NCBI GenBank assembly: GCA_937901805.1
Contig: CALDJI010000142.1
Span: 1-7,797, forward strand
Source of the DNA: an uncultured Clostridia bacterium
Lineage (GTDB): Bacteria > Bacillota > Clostridia > Oscillospirales > Ruminococcaceae
Direction of reading: 5' to 3'
DNA length: 7,797 nucleotides
A program made the translations under genes and the position numbers. Below are positions 1-6,085 of this stretch, in pieces (position 1 is the first letter of the stretch; each line of letters begins with the position of its first letter). Below the pieces are notes generated by a model, which saw only the letters and a list, made by a program, of their open reading frames with translations, had not been told where the DNA came from and searched no databases.

Positions 1-1361
1 TCATGCTTGGAGAAGGGGAAGAGGTCATGCTGGAACTGCTGGAAGCATATTCTGCGGCAAAGCGGGAAGGGCTTTCCAAAGCGGAATTTTTAAAGCGTGC
101 GGCAAAAATTGAGGGCGTCTATGTGCCTTCTCTGTACCAGGTACAGTATCATGAGGACGGCACCATTCAGGCAGTTGTCAATGATCCGGAAGCCCCTGCT
201 GTGGTAAAAAAACGTATTATCCGGGATTTTGACAAGGCTTTTACTCCGGAAAGCTTCATCGTCCCGAATATAGAAATCGTCCATGACCGCGCCATGGTGG
301 AAGTGCTGCGCGGCTGTATCCGCGGGGGCCGGTTCTGTCAGGCGGGATTTATTTACCGGCCGCTGAGGGAAAAGGAACCGGGCACCATCGACCGGGACTG
401 CAAAAGCCTGTGTGATACCACGGGCTATGATGAGATCTCCCTGTCTTCGCTGTCCACAAGCGATTATTCCCGGCTGGAGGAACTGATGGATACCCTGTTG
501 TCCTGGTCGGAGGATGGGAGGGTCAACCTCTCGCTCCCGTCGCTGCGGGTGGACAATTTCTCCGAAAGCCTGCTGGAAAAAATCAAGCGGGTGCGGAAAA
601 GCGGCCTGACCTTTGCACCGGAAGCAGGGACGCAGCGCCTGCGGGACGCCATCAATAAAAACGTCACCGAAGAAGAGGTGCTCGACACTGCGCTGACGGC
701 TTTCCAGGGCGGATATACCGCGATGAAGCTCTATTTTATGATCGGTCTGCCGACCGAGACGATGGAGGATGTCGCCGGGATTGCAGAGCTTGCCCAGAAA
801 GTGGTCGACACCTTCTACCATATGTCGAACCGCCCGAAAGGAAAAGGCGTTACCGTTACGGTCAGCGCTTCCACTTTTGTGCCAAAACCTTTCACTCCAT
901 TCCAGTGGGACGCACAGGACACGTTTGAAACCGTGCTTGAAAAACAGCACCATCTGGTTTCCAGTATCCGTACTAAAAAGATCAATGCAAAATACCATGA
1001 CATGAAAGTCAGCCGGATCGAGGCGGTCTTTGCCCGCGGCGACCGCCGACTGGGCGAAGTGCTCTACCGGGCATGGAAAAAGGGCTGTAAATTCGACGGA
1101 TGGGATGAATACTACCGTTACGACATCTGGGTGGAGACCATCCGGGAATGCGGATTGGATCCGGATTTCTACGCAGCGAGAGTGCGCGGAAAAGATGAAA
1201 TTTTCCCCTGGGATCATCTGGATTATGCGGTGGATAAATCCTTTTTGTGGAGAGAGCGTGAAAAAGCTTATGCCAGCAGGACGACCCCGCACTGCCGGCA
1301 GCAGTGCGCGGGCTGCGGCGCAAACCGTCTGATGGGAGGGCCGTGTTTTGGAAACTGTTAG
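1..1361 (+). CDS. TIGR03960-family B12-binding-type radical SAM protein, C-terminal part (5' end outside the window)
   Basis: This is the C-terminal 452 or so residues of a protein whose family is usually about 600 residues long; the cobalamin-binding-like N-terminal part lies upstream. The reading frame is open to base 1, so the ATG at base 3 is probably internal (GEGEEV is a mid-protein motif). Residues below are numbered from that ATG. The radical SAM core begins near residue 100 with RGCIRGGRFCQAG, followed by YRPLRE, GYDEISLSSLSTSDY (about 140-154), LPSLRVD, TFAPEAGTQRLRD, YFMIGLPTET and FVPKPFTPFQW, all family hallmarks. The expected CX3CX2C cluster motif reads C105-x3-G109-x2-C112: the middle cysteine is glycine. 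A C-terminal cysteine group (C431, C435, C438, C448, C452) is intact. The biochemical role of the family is unknown to me. It overlaps the DUF2344 gene by 14 nt. Family assignment is firm; whether the protein is active is doubtful. Confidence 0.9.
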   Translation, partial: MLGEGEEVMLELLEAYSAAKREGLSKAEFLKRAAKIEGVYVPSLYQVQYHEDGTIQAVVNDPEAPAVVKKRIIRDFDKAFTPESFIVPNIEIVHDRAMVEVLRGCIRGGRFCQAGFIYRPLREKEPGTIDRDCKSLCDTTGYDEISLSSLSTSDYSRLEELMDTLLSWSEDGRVNLSLPSLRVDNFSESLLEKIKRVRKSGLTFAPEAGTQRLRDAINKNVTEEEVLDTALTAFQGGYTAMKLYFMIGLPTETMEDVAGIAELAQKVVDTFYHMSNRPKGKGVTVTVSASTFVPKPFTPFQWDAQDTFETVLEKQHHLVSSIRTKKINAKYHDMKVSRIEAVFARGDRRLGEVLYRAWKKGCKFDGWDEYYRYDIWVETIRECGLDPDFYAARVRGKDEIFPWDHLDYAVDKSFLWREREKAYASRTTPHCRQQCAGCGANRLMGGPCFGNC

Positions 1362-2001
1362 AGTGTTTTATCAAAAGAGAGGACGGGGGAAATACATCTC
1401 CCATCTGGATATGACCCGTTGTATGAAGCGTGCACTCCGGCGGGCGGAGATTCCGGTTTGGTATACGGAGGGGTTTAACCCCCATGCCTATATGACCTTT
1501 GCTCTGCCAATCTCGCTGGGGTTTGAAAGTTTTTGCGAAACGATGGACATCCGCCTGACACAGCCGATGCCCTATGAGGAGATTACGGAGCGGTTAAACC
1601 GTGTCCTTCCGGAAGGGATTTTTGTGACAAACTGCGCACAACCGGTGAAAAAGGCGAATACGATCGCCTATTCCCGGTATGTGCTGGATATTCGGCTTTC
1701 GGGCTGCCTGCAGCCAGGAGAGGCTTTTGAGCGCTTTTTTGCGCAGTCTCAGATCCTGGTGATGAAAAAATCCAAGCGGGGAGAAAAACAGGTGGATCTG
1801 CGCCCGGATATTAAGCTGGAGGCAGCGGAGGAATCGGAAGGAGCGCTGAAACTGACCGTGCTGCTGCCCTGCGGCAATGAAAAGACCCTCAATCCCATGC
1901 TCCTGCTCGACGCATTTTCGGAATATGCAAACTGCCCGCTCGAGAACGCGTCCGTTTCCCGTACAGCTGTCTATACTGCTGATTTTGAACCGTTTTGCTG
2001 A
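1348..2001 (+). CDS. DUF2344 / TIGR03936 radical SAM-linked protein
   Basis: This 217-residue protein belongs to the family found next to, or fused to the C-terminus of, TIGR03960 radical SAM proteins. Family landmarks are YISHLD (residues 16-21), EGFNPH (41-46), the FALPISLGFES stretch (51-61) and the KSKRGEKQVDLRP segment (141-153). Its biochemical function is not established; it is presumed to be a partner of the radical SAM enzyme. The start is a TTG at 1348, supported by GGGAGGG at 1334-1340 with 7-nt spacing and by alignment of the N-terminus with the family (METVRVFYQKRG). It overlaps the last codons of the radical SAM gene, which suggests translational coupling. No terminator is visible after the stop; the rplS promoter begins six bases downstream. 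Family identity is confident, function is not. Confidence 0.9.
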   Translation: METVRVFYQKRGRGKYISHLDMTRCMKRALRRAEIPVWYTEGFNPHAYMTFALPISLGFESFCETMDIRLTQPMPYEEITERLNRVLPEGIFVTNCAQPVKKANTIAYSRYVLDIRLSGCLQPGEAFERFFAQSQILVMKKSKRGEKQVDLRPDIKLEAAEESEGALKLTVLLPCGNEKTLNPMLLLDAFSEYANCPLENASVSRTAVYTADFEPFC

Positions 2002-2007
2002 TTTTGC

Positions 2008-2036
2008 TTGCAATTTAAAGCACTCTGTGGTATCAT
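2008..2036 (+). promoter_or_regulatory. Vegetative (sigma-A type) promoter of rplS with extended -10
   Basis: A -35 box TTGCAA (2008-2013) is separated by exactly 17 nt from a -10 box TATCAT (2031-2036), which is preceded by TGG at 2028-2030 (an extended -10, TGn). Transcription would start near 2043 and leave a leader of about 140 nt before rplS. The promoter sits immediately after the stop codon of the DUF2344 gene. Its spacer and -10 region closely resemble the tig promoter at 6813-6841. The assignment is from sequence only. Confidence 0.7.
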
Positions 2037-2084
2037 ATGTTCGCATTTAATTCGGCCTGATACGTTTTTGCGAGCGTACAGGGG

Positions 2085-2122
2085 TTTGATGCCAGGTTCT
2101 TTTGCGAACCACGACAATCAAA
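2085..2122 (+). promoter_or_regulatory. Candidate L19 leader: structured 5' UTR element of rplS
   Basis: The leader contains a nested hairpin. The outer stem TTTGAT (2085-2090) pairs perfectly with ATCAAA (2117-2122). After an asymmetric internal loop (4 nt on the left, 6 nt on the right), an inner stem GGTTC (2095-2099) pairs with GAACC (2106-2110) around a 6-nt loop. Firmicutes rplS mRNAs are known to carry a small L19 autoregulatory leader of about 40 nt; size, position and two-stem form fit, and feedback repression by L19 would be the expected role. I could not compare it with the Rfam model. Downstream, GCCG at 2137-2140 can join either of two weak, mutually exclusive hairpins (2128-2140 or 2138-2151) before the ribosome binding site. 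Confidence 0.6.
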
Positions 2123-2185
2123 GCGGGCGGTCCTCTGCCGTGAGCATACGGGAATGAACGTCTGAAAAACAGGAGGAAATTAGAA

Positions 2186-2530
2186 ATGGATGCACTCAAA
2201 CACATGTCTGAAAGCTGCCTGAAAGCAGAACTGCCGGAAGTCAAAGTCGGCGACACTGTCCGGGTACACGTCAAAATCAAAGAGGGAGAGAGAGAAAGAA
2301 TCCAGGCTTTCGAGGGAACGGTTATCGCAAGAAAGCATGGCGGTATCTCTGAAACCTTTACGGTTCGCCGCGTTTCCTACGGTGTTGGCGTGGAAAGGGT
2401 TTTCCCGATTCATTCCCCGAACATTGAAAAAGTCGAGACTATCCGTAAAGGCCGTGTCCGCAGAAGCAAACTCTATTATCTCAGAGACAGAGTTGGTAAA
2501 GCTGCCAAGGTCAAAGAGGCAATTCGCTAA
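2186..2530 (+). CDS. rplS: 50S ribosomal protein L19
   Basis: This is a complete 114-residue L19, the normal length for bacteria (about 113-120). L19 sits at the 30S-50S interface and contributes to intersubunit bridges. Diagnostic stretches are [16 protein letters not shown] (residues 19-34), the [13 protein letters not shown] region, the [19 protein letters not shown] segment and the C-terminal [17 protein letters not shown]. The ATG at 2186 is preceded by AGGAGG (2171-2176) with 9-nt spacing, one of the best ribosome binding sites in the window. The gene has its own promoter at 2008-2036, a structured leader and a terminator at 2548-2575, so it is probably a monocistronic unit with some read-through from upstream and into lepB. 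Confidence 0.97.
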   Translation: MDALKHMSESCLKAELPEVKVGDTVRVHVKIKEGERERIQAFEGTVIARKHGGISETFTVRRVSYGVGVERVFPIHSPNIEKVETIRKGRVRRSKLYYLRDRVGKAAKVKEAIR

Positions 2531-2547
2531 TTTCAAAATGCACACAG

Positions 2548-2575
2548 AAAAAGGGACGTTCATGTCCCTTTTTTT
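2548..2575 (+). terminator. Rho-independent terminator after rplS
   Basis: AAAAAGGGAC (2548-2557) pairs perfectly with GTCCCTTTTT (2564-2573) around a 6-nt loop, and the T run continues to 2575. The GC core is GGGAC/GTCCC. The A tract on the left also makes the element potentially bidirectional. It starts 18 nt after the rplS stop codon and should end most rplS transcripts before lepB. Confidence 0.88.
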
Positions 2576-2593
2576 GCTATCACGATGTTTTGG

Positions 2594-2613
2594 CACAGGG
2601 CCGGCCCCCTGTG
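2594..2613 (+). other. GC-rich inverted repeat upstream of lepB
   Basis: CACAGGG (2594-2600) and CCCTGTG (2607-2613) form a perfect 7-bp stem around the loop CCGGCC. It lies between the rplS terminator and the lepB ribosome binding site and is followed by GATTTTC, too weak a T tract for a convincing terminator. It could be a secondary terminator or attenuator, a 5' structure of the lepB mRNA, or a protein site. The structure is certain on paper; the role is unknown. Confidence 0.45.
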
Positions 2614-2640
2614 GATTTTCTGGGGAAGGATGATAGGCAT

Positions 2641-3192
2641 ATGGAAAAACAATCAAAATTGAAAACTGTCAGGGAACCTTTTGATATTTTTGAGCATATC
2701 GAAATTTTTGCTTTTGCCATCATTGCTGTGGCAGTTCTCTTTGTTTTTATCGGTCGGCCGGTTTATGTCAGCGGGACTTCCATGTACCCGACCCTGCACG
2801 ACAAGGATAATCTGATCATCTCCACCTATCATGCGCTGCTGGGACAGTCCCCGAAAGCGGGAGACGTGGTGGTCATCACAAAACCCAATTCCCACAATGA
2901 ACCCATCATCAAGCGTGTGGTCGCCACCGAAGGACAGGTTGTGGATTTTGATTTCCAGACCGGGCAGCTCTATGTGGACGGGCAGGCCGTCGCGGAGCCC
3001 TATGCGCATCTGGACGCGCGCCCGATGAAAAGCGGGGATATGCAGTTCCCTTTGACGGTGGAAGAAGGGAAAGTCTTTGTGCTGGGGGATAACCGCAACC
3101 ATTCGTTGGACAGCCGTTTTGCCGAAATCGGGCAGATCGATGAGCGTTATGTCCTGGGCACCGTGGTATACCAGATGTTTTCCGGCAAATAG
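2641..3192 (+). CDS. lepB: Signal peptidase I (type I leader peptidase)
   Basis: This membrane serine protease cuts signal peptides from exported proteins on the outer face of the cytoplasmic membrane. The 183-residue product has a short cytoplasmic N-terminus, one transmembrane helix at about residues 22-40 and an extracytoplasmic catalytic domain. The catalytic serine is S47 in SGTSMYPTL and the general-base lysine is K91 in IKRVVATEG. The conserved GDNRNHSLDSR box is at 149-159. I chose the ATG at 2641, with GGGGAAGGA at 2622-2630 upstream; the frame could extend to a TTG at 2590, but that adds an uncharacteristic leader overlapping a hairpin and has no ribosome binding site. It is short, with one membrane span, as usual for Gram-positive SipS-type enzymes. 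It heads the lepB-rbgA-rnhB-yraN cluster, 11 nt before rbgA. I see no strong promoter of its own. Confidence 0.95.
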   Translation: MEKQSKLKTVREPFDIFEHIEIFAFAIIAVAVLFVFIGRPVYVSGTSMYPTLHDKDNLIISTYHALLGQSPKAGDVVVITKPNSHNEPIIKRVVATEGQVVDFDFQTGQLYVDGQAVAEPYAHLDARPMKSGDMQFPLTVEEGKVFVLGDNRNHSLDSRFAEIGQIDERYVLGTVVYQMFSGK

Positions 3193-3203
3193 GAGGGAAC
3201 AGC

Positions 3204-4097
3204 ATGGATGAAGAACTTTTGATAAATTATGACGCGCCGGTCAGCGACGTGCCGATGATCCAGTGGTTTCCGGGACATATGGCAAAAACCCGCCGTCTGA
3301 TGGAGCAGAATCTGAAATATGTGGATATTGTTGTGGAGATCACAGACGCGCGGATTCCCCAGAGCAGCCGCAATCCGGAAATTGACCGGATTGTGGGCAA
3401 AAAGCCGCGGATCATCCTGCTCAACAAAAGCGATTCTGCGGATAAGGAAGCGACCGCACAGTGGCTGGCCTTTTACCGGGCTAAGGGAATCCCGGCGCTT
3501 GCTGTGGACTGTAAAAACGGGGCGGGCCTTAATCAGCTGCTTCCGACGGTATACCGTGCGTTGGACGAGGTGATCGCCAGACGAAAAGCGAAGGGAATGA
3601 CCGCCAAGCTTTCCATGATGGTGGTGGGGGTCCCCAATGTGGGGAAATCCTCTTTTATCAACCGTATGGCAAAATCCAAGCGGACGAAAGTGGAGGATCG
3701 CCCGGGCGTGACGCGCGGCAAACAGTGGGTAAAGATTGACGAAAACCTGGATTTGCTGGATATGCCGGGCGTTCTCTGGCCAAAGTTTGAAGACAGGCTG
3801 GCCGGGGAGAACCTGGCCTTTACCGGCGCGGTCAAGGATGAGATCCTGGATCTGACCATGCTCGCGATGCGCCTTCTGATGGTATTGCAGCGCGAATACT
3901 CGGATCTGCTCAAAGCACGCTACAAGCTGGAAGGAAATCCTGCAGAGAGTTCCCCTTATGCGTTGCTTGAGTTGATTGGAAAAAAACGGGGGATGCTGAT
4001 CTCCGGCGGGGAGATCGACATCGATCGCGCGGCAGTGATGTTGCTCGATGAATTCCGCAGCGGGAAGATCGGACGCATCACGCTGGAGCATGCTTGA
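3204..4097 (+). CDS. rbgA: Ribosome biogenesis GTPase RbgA (YlqF)
   Basis: RbgA is a circularly permuted GTPase needed for a late step of 50S subunit assembly. The permuted order of motifs is visible: G4 NKSD (residues 74-77) precedes G1 GVPNVGKS (142-149), the PGVTRG switch I segment (167-172) and G3 DMPG (186-189). The family signature MIQWFPGHMAK is at 18-28, and H25 corresponds to the N-terminal histidine implicated in GTP hydrolysis. A C-terminal helical RNA-binding domain follows from about residue 205 to the end (297 residues). The ATG at 3204 follows AGGAGGG (3191-3197) with 6-nt spacing. Most homologues begin close to the IQWFPGHM motif, so there are about 17 extra N-terminal residues; an internal start at 3255 lacks a ribosome binding site. 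The 3' end overlaps rnhB. Confidence 0.96.
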   Translation: MDEELLINYDAPVSDVPMIQWFPGHMAKTRRLMEQNLKYVDIVVEITDARIPQSSRNPEIDRIVGKKPRIILLNKSDSADKEATAQWLAFYRAKGIPALAVDCKNGAGLNQLLPTVYRALDEVIARRKAKGMTAKLSMMVVGVPNVGKSSFINRMAKSKRTKVEDRPGVTRGKQWVKIDENLDLLDMPGVLWPKFEDRLAGENLAFTGAVKDEILDLTMLAMRLLMVLQREYSDLLKARYKLEGNPAESSPYALLELIGKKRGMLISGGEIDIDRAAVMLLDEFRSGKIGRITLEHA

Positions 4098-4695
4098 TGA
4101 ATTTGACGCCGCCCTGCGTGCGCAGGGCGCCGTCCCTCTTTGCGGAATTGACGAGGCGGGCAGAGGGCCCTTAGCCGGCCCAGTGTTTGCCGCCTGTGTA
4201 ATCCTCGATCCGGATCGCCCGATTGAGGGGCTTGACGATTCCAAAAAGCTGACGGAAAAGCGCAGGGAGGCGCTCTTTACAGAGATTACCGAAAAGGCGA
4301 TCGCCTATGCGGTGGCCAGTGCCAGCGAACAGGAGATCGATACGCTTAATATTTTGCAGGCGACTTTCCTTGCTATGCGGCGTGCCTATGAGGGAATGGG
4401 TCCACCGGCTGCACTTGCGCTGGTGGACGGTAACCGGGATCCCGGCCTTGGATGCGAAACCAGGCTCGTGGTAAAGGGGGATGGGACGTCGGCTTCCGTT
4501 GCGGCCGCATCCATTCTCGCCAAAGTGAGCCGGGATCGCTATATGCTGGAACTGGATAAAAAGTATCCGCAATACGCCTTTGCAAAGCATAAGGGATACG
4601 GGACAAAACTTCACTATGAACGGCTGGATGAATACGGTATCAGTGAAGTCCACCGCAGAAGTTTCCTGAAGAAGTATCTGGGGGAATCCCGATGA
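4090..4695 (+). CDS. rnhB: Ribonuclease HII
   Basis: RNase HII cuts the RNA strand of RNA-DNA hybrids and removes single misincorporated ribonucleotides from DNA. The 201-residue product carries GIDEAGRGPLAGPV at 19-32 with catalytic D21 and E22, LDDSKKL at 48-54, LVDGN with acidic D113 at 111-115, and KGDGTSASVAAASILAKVSRDR at 129-150 including D131. HKGYGTKLHYE (167-177) and HRRSF (188-192) are C-terminal hallmarks. Start choice is uncertain. The ATG at 4090 gives an N-terminus like other clostridial enzymes and an 8-nt overlap with rbgA, but the only nearby Shine-Dalgarno-like GGAG (4085-4088) is too close, so translation may depend on coupling. An upstream in-frame ATG at 4048 would add 14 residues and has no ribosome binding site. 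Overlaps yraN by 4 nt. Confidence 0.93.
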   Translation: MLDEFDAALRAQGAVPLCGIDEAGRGPLAGPVFAACVILDPDRPIEGLDDSKKLTEKRREALFTEITEKAIAYAVASASEQEIDTLNILQATFLAMRRAYEGMGPPAALALVDGNRDPGLGCETRLVVKGDGTSASVAAASILAKVSRDRYMLELDKKYPQYAFAKHKGYGTKLHYERLDEYGISEVHRRSFLKKYLGESR

Positions 4696-5060
4696 AATCG
4701 GTCAGCCGGGGAAGGGCGGCGGAGGATTATGTCGCACTTTATCTTGAACAGAGGGGCTGTGAAATCCTGCGGCGCAATTTTACCGTCCGCGGCGGAGAGA
4801 TTGATTTGATCGTAAAGGACGGCAGCTGCCTCGCCTTCGTGGAGGTCAAGGCAAGGCGGTCGGGTTCCCTCTATGCGCCCAGGGAAGCGGTGACGAAGAC
4901 AAAGCGGGAACGCCTGATTCGCTGTGCACAGGAATACCTGAAGCGGGAGAGCCCAGCGCTGACGCCTCGCTTTGATGTGGCAGAAGTTCTCCTTTATCCA
5001 GGGGAGAAATTTGCCGTGAAGCAGATACACTACTTGAAAAACGCCTTTGACGCGGGATGA
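4692..5060 (+). CDS. yraN: YraN / UPF0102 family protein (predicted endonuclease fold)
   Basis: This 122-residue protein has the length and motifs of UPF0102, a family with a restriction-endonuclease-like fold that commonly follows rnhB. The conserved pattern is visible in order: RGRAAEDYV with E11, the RRNFTVRGGEIDLI segment with E36 and D38, then AFVEVKARR with E51 and K53, which together resemble a PD-(D/E)XK metal-binding site. The cellular role is not settled; a link to DNA repair or recombination is usually proposed from neighbours and fold. The ATG at 4692 overlaps the rnhB stop as ATGA, indicating coupled translation. The gene is followed directly by a small inverted repeat. Confidence 0.92.
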   Translation: MKSVSRGRAAEDYVALYLEQRGCEILRRNFTVRGGEIDLIVKDGSCLAFVEVKARRSGSLYAPREAVTKTKRERLIRCAQEYLKRESPALTPRFDVAEVLLYPGEKFAVKQIHYLKNAFDAG

Positions 5061-5081
5061 TCCGCTGTGCATGCCAGCGGA
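5061..5081 (+). other. Inverted repeat directly after the yraN stop codon
   Basis: TCCGCTG (5061-5067) and CAGCGGA (5075-5081) form a perfect 7-bp stem around the 7-nt loop TGCATGC, which contains the palindrome GCATGC. It begins on the base after the yraN stop. There is no T tract (ATTTGAT follows), so it is at best a weak terminator; it may protect or punctuate the mRNA, or be a protein-binding site for the dipeptidase gene downstream. Role unassigned. Confidence 0.4.
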
Positions 5082-5131
5082 TTTGATACAATACAATCCA
5101 ATACAGGGAAAGCTGGACAGGAGGGGTTTTG

Positions 5132-6052
5132 ATGAATTTTTTCGACTTGCACTGTGATACCATTGTTTTTGCACACCAGAAGATGGAAGGCCTTCGGGAA
5201 AACTCCATGCATATTTCATTGGAAAAAGGAAAGCGCCTGAACAAATGGTGCCAGACCTACGCCATTTATGTGCCGGATCAGGTGGAAGCAAATCAGGCGC
5301 TGGATTATGTGACGGAGTATCTTGCATATTTCCATGAGCAGATGGAACTCAATCAGGATTTGGTCGTCAAATGTACGAGCGGAGAAGAGATTGAACAGGC
5401 GGCGCAGTCCGGACGTTTCGCCGCAGTGCTTTCGATTGAAAACGGGCGCGCATTCGGTGACGATATGGGCAATATTGAACGTTATTATAAAGCTGGCGTG
5501 CGTATCGCGTCGCTGACCTGGAACAACCCCACGCTGCTGGCAGGAGGGGCTATGTCCAACCAGGGGCTGACGGCTTTGGGTAAGATTGCCTTGTGCGAGA
5601 TGGAGCGCGTTGGGATGATACTGGACGTCTCCCATGCGAGCGAGCGCACTTTTTATGAGGCGACGGAATGCTATTCCAAGCCGTTTATTGCCACACACTC
5701 CAATTCTTCCGCTATCTATCCGCACCGCCGTAACCTGACGGACGATCAGTTTGCCGTTATCAAAGAACGCGGCGGCCTGATAGGACTGAATTTTTATACT
5801 GGATTTATCAGTGAACGGGGGACGATTGAGGATTTGGTAGCGCATGCGGATCACTTCCTCTCGCTGGGAGGGGAGAATGTCCTGGCGATGGGAAGCGATT
5901 TTGACGGCGCGGAAATCGAGCCGAACCTGGATTCCATCGAGAAAGTGGAAAACCTTGCAAATGCCATGCTGCGCAGGAATTATTCCGAAGCGCTTGTCAA
6001 TAGGATTTTCTATGACAACGCCTATAATTTCTTTGTTCGGAACGTCAAATAA
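5132..6052 (+). CDS. M19-family (membrane/renal dipeptidase-like) zinc dipeptidase
   Basis: This 306-residue protein is a peptidase family M19 dipeptidase, an amidohydrolase-fold enzyme with a binuclear zinc site that hydrolyses dipeptides, including ones with a D-residue at the second position in several members. Expected metal ligands are all visible: FDLHCDT with H7 and D9, LSIENG with bridging E103, LDVSHAS with H168 and ATHSN with H189. The GSDFDG motif (254-259) carries the likely general acid/base aspartate D256. There is no signal peptide or membrane segment, so it is probably cytoplasmic. The ATG at 5132 is preceded by AGGAGGGG (5119-5126) with 5-nt spacing; a TTG at 5129 is too close to it. 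It lies 71 nt after yraN and 33 nt before the phosphoesterase gene. The substrate cannot be told from sequence; turnover of peptides or cell-wall dipeptides is plausible. Confidence 0.92.
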   Translation: MNFFDLHCDTIVFAHQKMEGLRENSMHISLEKGKRLNKWCQTYAIYVPDQVEANQALDYVTEYLAYFHEQMELNQDLVVKCTSGEEIEQAAQSGRFAAVLSIENGRAFGDDMGNIERYYKAGVRIASLTWNNPTLLAGGAMSNQGLTALGKIALCEMERVGMILDVSHASERTFYEATECYSKPFIATHSNSSAIYPHRRNLTDDQFAVIKERGGLIGLNFYTGFISERGTIEDLVAHADHFLSLGGENVLAMGSDFDGAEIEPNLDSIEKVENLANAMLRRNYSEALVNRIFYDNAYNFFVRNVK

Positions 6053-6085
6053 TCCGGCTGAATACCTGGAAAGCGAGGGGAAGGC

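Noticed and set aside
325..335. A frameshift in the G-rich run around the broken cysteine motif of the radical SAM gene
   Set aside because: The frame reads correctly on both sides with family motifs, so only a base substitution, not an insertion or deletion, can explain the Gly.
90..1292. 400-residue open frame on the minus strand opposite the radical SAM gene
   Set aside because: The plus-strand frame carries unmistakable family motifs throughout; the minus frame is a by-product of its codon bias, with no recognisable domain and no ribosome binding site.
2555..2583. Possible lepB promoter with TGCTATCAC as extended -10
   Set aside because: The -10 is a poor match, the -35 position (GACGTT) has no similarity to consensus, and it lies inside the rplS terminator.
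2590..2640. Upstream TTG start for lepB adding 17 residues
   Set aside because: No Shine-Dalgarno sequence precedes it, it overlaps the 2594-2613 inverted repeat, and the ATG at 2641 has a purine-rich ribosome binding site and a typical N-terminus.
3147..4244. 365-residue minus-strand open frame opposite rbgA and rnhB
   Set aside because: It spans three well-supported plus-strand genes and shows no domain, so it is a shadow frame.
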